A stretch of 64,000 nucleotides of DNA from Hydrogenovibrio thermophilus (lineage in GTDB: Bacteria; Pseudomonadota; Gammaproteobacteria; Thiomicrospirales; Thiomicrospiraceae): NCBI RefSeq assembly GCF_004028275.1, contig NZ_CP035033.1:2042501-2106500 (forward strand). Reading direction: 5' to 3'. This document shows, in pieces, positions 19,475-28,735 of this stretch. The position numbers were made by a program, and so were the translations under genes. Position 1 is the stretch's first letter; each line of letters starts with the position of its first letter. The notes beneath the pieces are model-generated. The model was not told the origin of the DNA and ran no database searches. It was given only the letters and a program-made list of their open reading frames with translations.

Positions 19475-20320
19475 GTGCAATTTGAATTATTCAAAACCTT
19501 CTGGGGTCATGAAGGAAGTTTCAAGCAAGGCATGGATATGGCGACAGCCGCCGGCTTCGACGGGATTGAAGCGCCTTGTCCTTCAGATCCACAACAAATC
19601 GACACCATCGGGAAATTATTGCAAATCAGCGGATTAGGTTATATCGCTGAAATTTGCACCGCTGGCAGCTACGTTCCCGACCGCCAAGCCTCTCCGGAAG
19701 ATCACCTGAAATCACTGGAACAAAAGCTGGTGATGAGTTTGCCATTACAGCCAAAGTTTTTCAATGTCATGGCCGGTTGTGATGCCTGGCCTTTGGATGA
19801 ACAAATTTGGTTCTTTAACCGCGCCTTGGAAATTGCCGATAAACACAATGTTATTTGCAGCTTCGAAACCCACCGCAGTCGCTCTTTCTTCAACCCTTGG
19901 GTAACACGAGATGTACTCAGAGCGGTACCGGACTTAAAAATCACCATGGACATCAGTCATTGGTCGGTGGTGTGTGAACGCCTCATGGATTCGGAATGGG
20001 ACGTCATCGAAGAAATCGCTCCCAAGACACACCATATTCATGGTCGCATCGGTTACGACCAGGGGCCTCAAGTCCCTCACCCGGCTGCCCCGGAATACGC
20101 TCGAGCACGCCAAGTCCATGAAGACGCCTGGGAGCTGGTGTGGCAATCGCAACTCGAGCAAGGTTATGAAACCTCGACCCTCACCCCCGAATTTGGTCCC
20201 GACGGCTATTTACATACCTTACCGTTCACCAATGCCCCCGTAGCAGACCTATGGGAAATCAACCAGTGGGTGGGAAATCAACAACGTATTCACTTTGCCG
20301 ACTGGCAAAACGCACTCTAA
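19475..20320 (+). CDS. xylose-isomerase-like TIM-barrel protein
   Basis: The 281-residue protein is of the sugar phosphate isomerase/epimerase (AP endonuclease 2-like) superfamily. Candidate metal ligands in family order are Glu in SFETHRS, Asp and His in TMDISHW, His in HIHGRIG and Glu in LTPEFGPDG. It starts at GTG behind AAGGCGAG and is the first gene of an operon with a desaturase-type oxygenase 15 bp downstream, an ABC importer, rubredoxin and its reductase. In such clusters this fold usually isomerises or cleaves a hydroxylated intermediate. The exact reaction cannot be deduced. Confidence 0.75.
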   Translation: MQFELFKTFWGHEGSFKQGMDMATAAGFDGIEAPCPSDPQQIDTIGKLLQISGLGYIAEICTAGSYVPDRQASPEDHLKSLEQKLVMSLPLQPKFFNVMAGCDAWPLDEQIWFFNRALEIADKHNVICSFETHRSRSFFNPWVTRDVLRAVPDLKITMDISHWSVVCERLMDSEWDVIEEIAPKTHHIHGRIGYDQGPQVPHPAAPEYARARQVHEDAWELVWQSQLEQGYETSTLTPEFGPDGYLHTLPFTNAPVADLWEINQWVGNQQRIHFADWQNAL

Positions 20321-20335
20321 CGAAGGAGACGTCTG

Positions 20336-21349
20336 ATGAACCCCAGAGCTTTATTAATCGACCCCAAAGGCCTTTGGCCCAATATCTTCGCCCTCGCCTA
20401 TATTACGTTCACCTACTTCGGCGGGTGGGCCGCCCTTGTGTATGGCACCTACTGGAGTTTACCACTCGGTGTTTTACTGGTGGCGCACGGCATGATTATC
20501 GCCGCCTACCTGATGCACGATTGCGCTCACAACGCGCTTTTCAAGAAAACCGCGCACAACACCCTGCTCGGCCGCTGGCTGAATATGATTACCGGTGCGA
20601 ACTATGGTACCTATGAAGACATACGCTACAAGCACATGCGCCATCACGTCGACAATGGCGACCTAGTGACCTTTGACTATCGTACTTTTCTGAAAAAACA
20701 CCCTTTGCTCCTGAAAACGTTCCGCGCCTTGGAGTGGATGTACATACCGGCAGTTGAACTGATGATGCACGCCATGTTGATTGTTGCACCGTTCATCTAT
20801 GACTCCCATAAACCCCAAAGAGGTCGTGTCCTGCGCGTGCTGTTGGTGCGTGTCGGGCTCTTCAGCGCACTGATCTGGTTTGCCCCCTGGGCGGCACTTG
20901 GTTATGTGGTTGCCTACATCATTTTTCTGACCACACTGCGCTTTATGGACGCCTTCCAGCACGACTACGAACTGCTATACACCTTGATGGACAAAGACTT
21001 CGTCCCACCACACAAAGGTGACCGACAATACGAAGAAGAGCACACCTACAGCAATTTGTTGTCGACGAAATATCCTTGGGTAAACCTTTTAACCCTCAAT
21101 TTCGCCTACCACAATGCTCACCACACCAAACCCAACCTGGCGTGGTATGCGTTGCCCAAGTATCACCGTGAACTCTACCCTGAAAGCTGCCCCCAACAAG
21201 TCGACATTTGGAATCAATTGAGATGCTTCCATAAAAACCGTGTTCCACGCGTATTATCAGAGGAATATGGCGAAGAAGACGTCAAGGCAACGTTAAAACA
21301 AGGCACAGCGGTTGGCGTTGATGGAGTTTCTTTTTTAACAGCATTTTAA
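20336..21349 (+). CDS. desaturase-type membrane di-iron oxygenase, paralogue 1
   Basis: The 337-residue integral membrane protein of the fatty acid desaturase superfamily has three His boxes: HDCAH (61-65), HMRHH (100-104, after IRYK) and HNAHH (259-263), plus H209. Hydrophobic segments flank them in the usual pattern. AAGGAG precedes the ATG. The operon context (TIM-barrel hydrolase/isomerase, NitT/TauT importer, rubredoxin, rubredoxin reductase) argues for a catabolic hydroxylase or dealkylase of an imported small nitrogen compound rather than a lipid desaturase. A clear paralogue lies at 48305-49327; both end in GVDGVSFLTA. The substrate is unknown. Confidence 0.82.
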   Translation: MNPRALLIDPKGLWPNIFALAYITFTYFGGWAALVYGTYWSLPLGVLLVAHGMIIAAYLMHDCAHNALFKKTAHNTLLGRWLNMITGANYGTYEDIRYKHMRHHVDNGDLVTFDYRTFLKKHPLLLKTFRALEWMYIPAVELMMHAMLIVAPFIYDSHKPQRGRVLRVLLVRVGLFSALIWFAPWAALGYVVAYIIFLTTLRFMDAFQHDYELLYTLMDKDFVPPHKGDRQYEEEHTYSNLLSTKYPWVNLLTLNFAYHNAHHTKPNLAWYALPKYHRELYPESCPQQVDIWNQLRCFHKNRVPRVLSEEYGEEDVKATLKQGTAVGVDGVSFLTAF

Positions 21350-21375
21350 TGCCCTTAAAAGGATTTTAATTAACC

Positions 21376-22161
21376 ATGTGGTTTGACTTTAAACAAACAA
21401 TAGAATTCAAAGTAAAAGTCCTTTTGGGAATAATCGGAGTCCTTTCCTTTGTTGTTTTTTGGCATGTTTCTGCCCATTGGAACGGAGAAATCAGTCCAAT
21501 ATTTCCCGGTCCTAAGGAAGTGGTAACGGCTTTATATGAATTATTTTTTGAGCGTGAATTTATACACGATATAGGAAGCAGTGTACAACGAATCGCCCTC
21601 AGCTTCTTGTTGGCCGTGGCTGTGGCCGTTCCACTGGGTGTATTGATTGGCTCCTTCGCTACCGTTTCCGCTCTACTGAACCCATTGGTTTCTGCTTTCA
21701 GGTATCTCCCCGCACCGGCGTTCATCCCTTTGTTGCTGATGTGGTTCGGCACCGGAGACGAACAAAAAATCGCACTGCTGTTCCTCGGTGTCATCTGGTT
21801 TCTGGTCACACTCATTAGCGACGTCGTATCCAATGTACACAAAGACTATATCGAAACCTCCAAAACCCTAGGGGCTAACCGCAGGCTGATTCTATGGACA
21901 GTAGTGGTTCCAGCCTCACTACCCGGCATCGTTGATGTATGCCGACAAATGCTCGCGGTGAGCTGGACATATTTAGTAATCGCAGAGATTGTTGCTGCGA
22001 CTGATGGCATCGGCGCCATGATGATGAGAGCACGACGTTTTGTGCACGTGGACGACATTATGGCAGGCATTATCGTCATAGGTCTTCTTGGATTGTTATT
22101 TGACCTTTTATTTAGAGGAATTTATTGGGCTGCCTTCCCTTATTTAAGAAAAACAACCTAA
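21376..22161 (+). CDS. ABC transporter permease of oxygenase cluster
   Basis: The 261-residue NitT/TauT-class permease has about six hydrophobic segments. The coupling loop reads SKTLGANRRLILWTVVVPASLPG. AAAGGA lies 13 bases before the ATG. It forms an importer with the binding protein and ATPase that follow, and sits between the oxygenase and the rubredoxin genes, so the imported molecule is probably the oxygenase substrate. The N-terminal third is AT-rich compared with the enzymes around it. Confidence 0.86.
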   Translation: MWFDFKQTIEFKVKVLLGIIGVLSFVVFWHVSAHWNGEISPIFPGPKEVVTALYELFFEREFIHDIGSSVQRIALSFLLAVAVAVPLGVLIGSFATVSALLNPLVSAFRYLPAPAFIPLLLMWFGTGDEQKIALLFLGVIWFLVTLISDVVSNVHKDYIETSKTLGANRRLILWTVVVPASLPGIVDVCRQMLAVSWTYLVIAEIVAATDGIGAMMMRARRFVHVDDIMAGIIVIGLLGLLFDLLFRGIYWAAFPYLRKTT

Positions 22162-22207
22162 TAAAGAACGCTAATAAAAAACCTAAAAATCTAGTAGGAG
22201 AAACTAC

Positions 22208-23266
22208 ATGAAATCAACCGTTAATACTGCCCATAAAGAGAAGTGGCTCAAACTTACTCTTGCCGCCGTTTTAACATTAAATAGCAGCTTTATCATGGCC
22301 GCTGAAAAAGTAAACTTATCCATGTTATCTTGGCCTGGATACGGCTTTTGGTTCATCGCAAAAGAAAAGAATCTGGCACCTGAACTGGATATCAACATCA
22401 GCATTATCGAAGACCCTTATGAAAGCTATTCATTAATGACAGCGGGCAAACTGGATGTCACATCCAGCTCTGTTGAGTATGGGCCCATTGCAGCAGATAT
22501 TGGGGTGCCAATTAAGCTTGTCACTTACACAAACCCATCCTATGGAACCGATAAAATCATTTTAGCGCCCGGAGTCAAATCCGCAACAGACTTGATTGGT
22601 AAAAAAGTCGCTGTCATGGAGGGAGGATTACCTCAAATCTACGTTGGCATATGGCTCGACAAAAACGGCGTTAACTTTGATCAAGTCGAATATGTCAATG
22701 TCATTATGGATGAAGCCGTTGGTGCAATGATTGGTGGAAACGTAAGCGGTGGAGCCTTTTGGGAACCTTTTGGTGAAAATGTAATCAAAAACTTGCCAGG
22801 CTCCACAGTGGTTGCGGAATCCAGTCAACCGGAATGGATCAGTGAAGCCATCCTTGCAGATGGAATTTATATGAATGAAAACTTTATCGCTCAACGCCCG
22901 AAAGCCGCAAAATTGATGATAGAAGCCTATTTCAAAGCCGTTGACTGGTGGAAAAAACACCCTGAAGAAGGGAACAAAATCATTGCTAAAGGCATTCACT
23001 TCACCGTCAGTGACGTTGAAATGGTTTTGGGGAAAACCGGGAACGCTCATAAAGGAGGCCTAATGGTTTTCGACCAAACACAGGCCGCACAATTTATGGG
23101 TCTGCTTCCCGGGAACCCACCTTTAGGGATGAAAAATGGTCAAATCAAGACCAATTGGAACACCATGAGCGATTGGTGGAAAAAATTTGGTTTTGTTCAA
23201 AAAACTTATGACTGGCAAGCAGGCGTGGATACCGCACCTCTAAAAGCCGCGTTGGAGTCAAAATAA
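22208..23266 (+). CDS. ABC transporter substrate-binding protein of oxygenase cluster
   Basis: This 352-residue NMT1/THI5-like periplasmic binding protein has a Sec signal peptide (about 1-32, hydrophobic LTLAAVLTLNSSFIMAA). Family features include LSMLSWPGYGFWFIAKEKNL at the mature N terminus and LMTAGKLDVTSSSVEYGP. Ligand residues cannot be named, but Trp and Asp/Glu residues are frequent (WPGYGFW, DWWKK), as in binders of cationic amines. It lies 46 bp after the permease behind GTAGGAG and 2 bp before the ATPase gene. Confidence 0.84.
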   Translation: MKSTVNTAHKEKWLKLTLAAVLTLNSSFIMAAEKVNLSMLSWPGYGFWFIAKEKNLAPELDINISIIEDPYESYSLMTAGKLDVTSSSVEYGPIAADIGVPIKLVTYTNPSYGTDKIILAPGVKSATDLIGKKVAVMEGGLPQIYVGIWLDKNGVNFDQVEYVNVIMDEAVGAMIGGNVSGGAFWEPFGENVIKNLPGSTVVAESSQPEWISEAILADGIYMNENFIAQRPKAAKLMIEAYFKAVDWWKKHPEEGNKIIAKGIHFTVSDVEMVLGKTGNAHKGGLMVFDQTQAAQFMGLLPGNPPLGMKNGQIKTNWNTMSDWWKKFGFVQKTYDWQAGVDTAPLKAALESK

Positions 23267-23268
23267 CC

Positions 23269-24063
23269 ATGCTTTCAACGACGTCCGCAAAGGGATTGCG
23301 CATTCAGAATATTCGCAAGGATTTTATGGTTCACCGTAAACCCATGACGGTGGTGGATGACGTCAGTTTCGACGTGGAACCCCACCAGGTGTGTATTCTT
23401 CTCGGGCCATCCGGTTGTGGAAAATCGACCGTTTTAAGAATGATTGCAGGTCTGGAATCGCCATCCGACGGTTATATTCAACTCAATGGCGAAACCGTTA
23501 CCGGACCGCACAGGGACAGAGGCATGGTCTTCCAAGGCTATACCTCCTTCCCTTGGCTGACGGTGCGACAGAATGTCGCTTACGGACTGCGCATCAACGG
23601 AGATAGCGCAGCGCTCAATGAAGGAACGGTCGATTATTTTCTGGAACGAGTTGGCCTGTCCGACTTCGCCGACGTTTATCCGCACCAACTCTCCGGTGGT
23701 ATGCGCCAGAGAGTGGCCATTGCCCGAGCTATGGCAAATACGCCAAAAGTTCTGTTAATGGATGAGCCCTTCGGTGCGTTGGATGCGGAAACCCGCTGGC
23801 AAATGCAGGAATTACTGCTCAAGGTGATTCGCAAGGAACGGATGACGGTCGTCATGGTCACGCACGACGTTGAAGAAGCCTTACTGCTCGGCGATAAAAT
23901 CGTTTTTTTATCCCGCCATCCAGGCCGAGTCAAAACAACCCTTTATCCGCCATTCAAACAAGATGGCAGCATTTCCACTCGAGAAGAATTACGGGCCCAC
24001 CCGCAATTCAACGAAATGGAAAGCGAAATATTAACCCTCATGAGAACAGAAGGACAAAAATGA
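23269..24063 (+). CDS. ABC transporter ATP-binding protein of oxygenase cluster
   Basis: The 264-residue ATPase is complete: Walker [10 protein letters not shown] (about 47-55), Q-loop VFQG, signature LSGGM, Walker B VLLMDEP and H-loop THDVEE. It completes the importer encoded from 21376. Its stop overlaps the rubredoxin start (ATGA at 24060-24063), so transport and electron-transfer genes are translationally coupled. That coupling is the strongest local evidence that the importer and the oxygenase system serve one pathway. Confidence 0.9.
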   Translation: MLSTTSAKGLRIQNIRKDFMVHRKPMTVVDDVSFDVEPHQVCILLGPSGCGKSTVLRMIAGLESPSDGYIQLNGETVTGPHRDRGMVFQGYTSFPWLTVRQNVAYGLRINGDSAALNEGTVDYFLERVGLSDFADVYPHQLSGGMRQRVAIARAMANTPKVLLMDEPFGALDAETRWQMQELLLKVIRKERMTVVMVTHDVEEALLLGDKIVFLSRHPGRVKTTLYPPFKQDGSISTREELRAHPQFNEMESEILTLMRTEGQK

Positions 24064-24224
24064 AACAGTGGCAATGCATAGTATGTGGGCTCATCTACGA
24101 CGAGGCCGAAGGTTGGCCGGAAGACGGTATCCCACCTGGAACGCCCTGGGAAGAGGTTCCCGAAGACTGGGAATGCCCGGATTGCGGCGTCGGAAAAGAC
24201 GAATTTGAAATGATCGAAATTTAA
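24060..24224 (+). CDS. rubredoxin
   Basis: The 54-residue product is a classic single-domain rubredoxin with the iron-binding pairs CIVCG (6-10) and CPDCG (39-43) and the conserved PEDG/PPGTPW loop between them. It carries single electrons from rubredoxin reductase to an oxygenase in the cytoplasm. Its ATG overlaps the ATPase stop by four bases, and the reductase gene follows 13 bp later. Pairing with the desaturase-type oxygenase at 20336 resembles the AlkB/AlkG/AlkT alkane hydroxylase scheme, but here a NitT/TauT importer replaces alkane uptake. Confidence 0.96.
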   Translation: MKQWQCIVCGLIYDEAEGWPEDGIPPGTPWEEVPEDWECPDCGVGKDEFEMIEI

Positions 24225-24237
24225 GAAAGGAATTATT

Positions 24238-25395
24238 TTGACCGCCCCACCATTAATCATTATCGGCACCGGACTGGCCGGCTACACCCTGGCGAAAGAG
24301 TTCCGTAAATTGGATACCGAGCGCTCTCTGGTTCTGATTACCGAAGACAGCGGTGACTTTTACAGTAAACCCATGCTGTCCGAAAGTATTTCAAAACAGA
24401 AAACCGCCGACCAACTGATACGCTTCACCGCCGAACAAATGGCGCAGCAACTGAATGCACAGATACACACCTTTACCCGCGTCGAACACATCGATCCGGA
24501 ACACAACCGCTTATCGTTCAGTGACACCTCCCTGAGTTACGGTGACTTGGTGTTAGCCTGTGGTGCTCGCCCCAGATTACACCCCCTCAAAAATGATTTG
24601 TCAGACCGCCTGCATCACCTAAACCATCTCGACGACTACCGACGCTTTCACGGCGCTCTGACAGAAAACACCCGCGTCCTGATTATCGGCTCCGGCCTGA
24701 TTGGGACCGAAATCGCCAATGATTTGGCCAAGTCGAACATCGACATCACAATGGTTTCACCCTCCTCCAGCTTGATGGACGCCACTTTGCCGATTGAAAT
24801 CGCCAAGGAGTTGCAAAGCGCCTTACAGGATGAAGGCGTGCGGTTTTATCTAAATCAAAGCGTCGAGTCGGTGACGGACACGGATGACGGTGTCCTCGTC
24901 ACACTGGACGACGGCACCGAACGTCAAACCGATGTCGTACTATCCGCGATTGGACTGGAACCTGCAACCGACTTGGCGGAAAGCGCCGAACTGATTATCA
25001 GCAACGCCATTAACACCAACCGTTATCTTGAAACCAGTCAACCCAATATTTATGCTCTGGGCGATTGCGCCGAAGTCGATGGCGCACACCTGATGTATGT
25101 CATGCCGATTATGAACAGCGCCAGGGCGTTGGCCAAAACGCTCAGCGGCACACCAACCGAGGTTAATTATCCCATCATGCCCGTGTCGGTTAAAACGCCT
25201 TCATACCCCATCACTTTTGTTCTCCCGCCCAGCTCTAGCGAGCCACTGAAATGGCAGATCGAAGCGGATGAAAACGGCATCAAGGCTCTCCATTATGACA
25301 ACGATGGTGAATTAAACGGTTACATTCTCACCCGTGATAAAACCGCCGATAAAAAGCAGTTCAACCCACAAATCAAACCCAAATACCATTCCTAA
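24238..25395 (+). CDS. rubredoxin-NAD(+) reductase, FAD-dependent
   Basis: This 385-residue pyridine nucleotide-disulfide family oxidoreductase passes electrons from NADH to rubredoxin. FAD-binding IIGTGLAGYTLA (8-19), NAD-binding IIGSGLIGTEIA (about 149-160) and the second FAD motif ALGDCAE (about 275) are intact. There is no CxxxxC redox-active disulfide, as expected for rubredoxin reductases. It appears to start at TTG (24238) behind AAAGGA. It is the last gene of the oxygenase cluster; a long gap with a CCAGGCCTGG copy and a promoter follows. Confidence 0.88.
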   Translation: MTAPPLIIIGTGLAGYTLAKEFRKLDTERSLVLITEDSGDFYSKPMLSESISKQKTADQLIRFTAEQMAQQLNAQIHTFTRVEHIDPEHNRLSFSDTSLSYGDLVLACGARPRLHPLKNDLSDRLHHLNHLDDYRRFHGALTENTRVLIIGSGLIGTEIANDLAKSNIDITMVSPSSSLMDATLPIEIAKELQSALQDEGVRFYLNQSVESVTDTDDGVLVTLDDGTERQTDVVLSAIGLEPATDLAESAELIISNAINTNRYLETSQPNIYALGDCAEVDGAHLMYVMPIMNSARALAKTLSGTPTEVNYPIMPVSVKTPSYPITFVLPPSSSEPLKWQIEADENGIKALHYDNDGELNGYILTRDKTADKKQFNPQIKPKYHS

Positions 25396-25438
25396 GGTTT
25401 CTTAAAAACCCTTGTTAAAACGGTATCTCCAAAACGAA

Positions 25439-25448
25439 CCAGGCCTGG
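25439..25448. repeat. CCAGGCCTGG palindrome, intergenic copy
   Basis: This is an exact copy of the iterated palindrome, 43 bp after the rubredoxin reductase stop. The flanks AACGAA and TCAAATAA partly extend the dyad. It may mark the transcript end, but no T run follows. Confidence 0.85.
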
Positions 25449-25466
25449 TCAAATAACGGATTGGGC

Positions 25467-25494
25467 TTGTTTTCTGCGCCGGGTTTTGTACAAT
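25467..25494 (+). promoter_or_regulatory. candidate sigma-70 promoter of the sucrose operon
   Basis: TTGTTT (25467-25472) and TACAAT (25489-25494) are separated by 16 bp. Transcription would begin near 25501 and leave a leader of about 185 nt before sps. The leader has no gene; I see no clear riboswitch in it. The remainder of the 25396-25685 gap is unremarkable apart from the palindrome at 25439. Confidence 0.5.
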
Positions 25495-25685
25495 CATTCT
25501 AAAGTTCTTTTAAAGTTTCGTTCATAACAGCATTCGGAAACACTTGATTTTCCGACACTTTCAACTCTTCTTTTGCGTCAAACAAATGCCGAAAACGGCA
25601 ACGCATTTAACCGTTTCACTGAATTGCCATAACATCAAACTGCGCCCCTGACGGGCTTCTTTAACGTAACGTACGAAAAAACATT

Positions 25686-27866
25686 ATGAACCCAACGACA
25701 GGTGGTCTTTACATCGCCTTAATCAGTGTCCACGGACTGATCCGTGGCAACAATCTGGAACTCGGCCGCGACGCGGATACCGGGGGGCAAACGCTTTATG
25801 TATTAGAACTGGCGCAAGCACTCGCCGAAAAACCCGGCGTGGCACGCGTCGAACTCTTCACTCGCTTGGTTCGGGACGAACACGTCTCACCCGAATACGC
25901 CGAACCGTTTGAAAAACTGTCCGATACCTTACAGATTGTCCGCATCGAAGCCGGACCGGACGAATACATCCACAAAGAACAACTTTGGGATCACCTCGAT
26001 ACCTTCGCCGACAATATGGCGGACTATTTCCGCCTGCAAGAACGCACCCCCGACATCGTCCACAGCCATTACGCGGATGCCGGTTACGTCGGTTCCCATC
26101 TGGCGCACCAGCTCTCGATTCCGCTGATCCACACCGGCCACTCATTAGGTCGGGTCAAACGTGCCCGCTTGATTGCCGGCGGCCTGAGCGCGGAAGAAAT
26201 CGAACAACGTTACAACATGGCGCGACGCATTGACGCCGAGGAGCACACACTGGCCTCTGCGGAACGGGTCATCACCAGCACCCACCAGGAAATCGAAGAG
26301 CAATACGAGCTCTACGACTTCTATCAACCCGAACAAATGCGCGTGCTCCCGCCCGGCACCAACCTCAAACATTTCATGCCGCCGATGGGCAACGAACTCA
26401 ACAGCGACCTTTATCAGATACTGGTCAAGCACCTCAAGGAACCGGACAAACCGATTATCCTGGCGCTGTCTCGGCCTGACCATCGCAAAAATATCGCTTC
26501 ATTAATTGAAGCCTACGGCCAATCGAAAGACTTACAAGACCGCGCGAATCTCGTCATCATCGCCGGCAACCGCGACGACGTCGAAGACCTGGAGCCCGGT
26601 GCACAACAAGTGTTCCATGAACTCTGGGCGGCCATTGACCGCCATGACCTCTACGGCAAGGTCGCTCTACCCAAACACCATTGCCGAAACGACGTACCGA
26701 TGATTTACCGCATCGCCGCCGCCTCCGGCGGCGTCTTCGTCAACCCGGCACTGACCGAACCCTTCGGCCTCACCTTGATAGAAGCGGCCGCGTCGGGCCT
26801 GCCGATTGTCGCCACCGAAGACGGTGGTCCGCGCGACATCATCGGCAACTGCCACAACGGTCTGCTCATCGACCCGCTGGAACCGAAAACCATTACCGAT
26901 GCCCTGCTTACGATTCTCAAGTCGCCGAAAACACAACAGGAATTCATTCACAAAGGCCTGGTCGGCGTTCTGGAACATTATGCCTGGCAAGCCCACGCCG
27001 ATCGTTATCTCGATTTGATTTGCCCAATTGTCAAAGAATCCGAACGCCTTGAGCGTCGCCATATTTCGCGCCGTGCCGGCCTGTACCGCGACCGGGCCTT
27101 TGTCAGTAGCCTTGATCAAAATCTCATGGGCGATCCGGATGCCTTGAAAGTCTTGCTGGCGGAAATGAAAGCGCATAAAAAGTCCACGCTGTTCATTGTC
27201 GCCACCGGCCGCCGCCTCGATTCGGCCTTACGCCTGATGAAACAGCACAATATTCCCGAACCGGACATTCTCATTTCCAGTAGCGGCACGGAAATCAGCT
27301 ACGCACCGAAGCTGACCACCGACACCGCTTGGGAAGAGCACATCGATTACCACTGGGTGCCGCACAAAGTGCGCTCTTTGCTGGATAATTACCCCGGATT
27401 GGAACGCCAACCGAAATCGGAACAGAACCGTTTCAAAATCAGTTACTACATCGACCCGGAAATCGCCGATTTGGAAGAAATCAAACGCTATCTCCATCAG
27501 GAAGAACAATCCGTCAACGTACAACTCTCATTCGGCCAATACCTCGACATCCTGCCGATTCGGGCCTCGAAGGGCATGGCCTTACGTTACGTGGCCGACC
27601 GCTGGGAAATTCCGCTGGAACGCATTCTGGTGGCCGGCGGTTCCGGCGCGGATGAGGACATGATGCGCGGTAACGCCCTTGCGGCCGTGGTGGCGAACCG
27701 GCACGATGAAGAACTCTCACAATTGATTGACATCGACCGCATCTATTTCGCCAAAAAACCTTACGAAGAAGGCATTCTCGAAGCGCTTGAATACTATGAC
27801 TTTTTCGACAGCTGCCGTCCGCCGGAGACAGAGCACACATCCGAAAAAGTGGTGGAAGACGCATGA
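25686..27866 (+). CDS. sps: sucrose-phosphate synthase with degenerate C-terminal HAD domain
   Basis: The 726-residue enzyme makes sucrose 6-phosphate from a nucleotide-glucose and fructose 6-phosphate. The N-terminal GT4 glycosyltransferase (about 1-460) opens with ISVHGLIRGNNLELGRDADTGGQ and carries the nucleotide-sugar motif EPFGLTLIEAAASGLPIVAT. The C-terminal part (about 470-720) resembles sucrose-phosphate phosphatase, but the nucleophile motif DxDxT reads SLDQN near residue 475, so it should be catalytically dead, as in cyanobacterial SPS. A separate intact phosphatase gene overlaps its end by four bases. Sucrose probably serves as an osmolyte or carbon store. Confidence 0.93.
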   Translation: MNPTTGGLYIALISVHGLIRGNNLELGRDADTGGQTLYVLELAQALAEKPGVARVELFTRLVRDEHVSPEYAEPFEKLSDTLQIVRIEAGPDEYIHKEQLWDHLDTFADNMADYFRLQERTPDIVHSHYADAGYVGSHLAHQLSIPLIHTGHSLGRVKRARLIAGGLSAEEIEQRYNMARRIDAEEHTLASAERVITSTHQEIEEQYELYDFYQPEQMRVLPPGTNLKHFMPPMGNELNSDLYQILVKHLKEPDKPIILALSRPDHRKNIASLIEAYGQSKDLQDRANLVIIAGNRDDVEDLEPGAQQVFHELWAAIDRHDLYGKVALPKHHCRNDVPMIYRIAAASGGVFVNPALTEPFGLTLIEAAASGLPIVATEDGGPRDIIGNCHNGLLIDPLEPKTITDALLTILKSPKTQQEFIHKGLVGVLEHYAWQAHADRYLDLICPIVKESERLERRHISRRAGLYRDRAFVSSLDQNLMGDPDALKVLLAEMKAHKKSTLFIVATGRRLDSALRLMKQHNIPEPDILISSSGTEISYAPKLTTDTAWEEHIDYHWVPHKVRSLLDNYPGLERQPKSEQNRFKISYYIDPEIADLEEIKRYLHQEEQSVNVQLSFGQYLDILPIRASKGMALRYVADRWEIPLERILVAGGSGADEDMMRGNALAAVVANRHDEELSQLIDIDRIYFAKKPYEEGILEALEYYDFFDSCRPPETEHTSEKVVEDA

Positions 27867-28735
27867 CCGCATCACAAAGCGCTTCGACCTTATTGCTCTG
27901 CACCGACATGGATCGCACCGTCATTCCCAATGGCGCGCAACCGGAACATCCACACGCACGCGCGGCCTTCAAAGCCTTTTGCCAACAGCCAGAAATCACC
28001 TTGGTGTACGTTACCGGGCGGCATCTCGCACTGATGGAAGAAGCCATTCATGCTTATGACTTGCCACAACCCGATTACGCCATCACCGATGTCGGCACCA
28101 AAATCCGTCACCGTGAAAACGGCCACTGGCAAGCCGTCGAGGAATGGGAAACCGAAATCGGCCAGGCCTGGGGAAATTGCCGACACGATGACATCGCCCA
28201 ACCCTTAATGCAATTGGACGGTCTGACGCTGCAAGAAAAGGAAAAACAAAACACCCATAAGGTCAGCTTTTACGCCGACCTGTCCACGGCCAGCGAAGCC
28301 GATTATCTGGCACGGGCCGAAACCGCACTGGCCCCATTAAACATTCAGACGAGCTTGATTTGGAGCATCGACGAAGCGGCGGATGTCGGCTTATTGGACG
28401 TCTTGCCGCAAAACGCCACCAAACTGCACGCCATCGAATTTCTGCAACAGCAACTGGATTTCGCGTTACCCGACGTGATTTTCGCCGGTGACAGCGGCAA
28501 CGACCTGCCGGTGCTCACCAGCCACATACAATCGGTGCTGGTGGCCAACGCCTCGGAAGACATCAAACACCAGGCCTGGCAAGCATGTGTGCAACGCCAT
28601 ACCGAATCGGCGTTCTATCAAGCCCAAAACCTTCAAGACCACAACGGCAACTATGCCGCCGGCGTGTTGCAAGGCGTTGGCTATTACGCGCCCCGTTTTC
28701 AACCCATTCTGAACGAACAGGTCCTGCCTTTATGA
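27863..28735 (+). CDS. spp: sucrose-phosphate phosphatase
   Basis: The 290-residue HAD-family phosphatase removes phosphate from sucrose 6-phosphate. Motif I is intact (CTDMDRT: nucleophile Asp15, acid/base Asp17, Thr19), in contrast to the dead copy in SPS. Later motifs include YVTGR (motif II), Lys in the SPP-type substrate loop, and FAGDSGNDLP (motif IV). It is coupled to sps and to the kinase gene by ATGA overlaps on both sides. CCAGGCCTGG copies are at 28162-28171 and 28570-28579, both read as Gln-Ala-Trp. Confidence 0.92.
   Translation: MTASQSASTLLLCTDMDRTVIPNGAQPEHPHARAAFKAFCQQPEITLVYVTGRHLALMEEAIHAYDLPQPDYAITDVGTKIRHRENGHWQAVEEWETEIGQAWGNCRHDDIAQPLMQLDGLTLQEKEKQNTHKVSFYADLSTASEADYLARAETALAPLNIQTSLIWSIDEAADVGLLDVLPQNATKLHAIEFLQQQLDFALPDVIFAGDSGNDLPVLTSHIQSVLVANASEDIKHQAWQACVQRHTESAFYQAQNLQDHNGNYAAGVLQGVGYYAPRFQPILNEQVLPL

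Noticed and set aside
20336-21349. Lipid fatty acid desaturase
   Set aside because: The operon has an ABC importer for small solutes and a rubredoxin chain but no lipid genes; a catabolic oxygenase fits better, though it is unproven.
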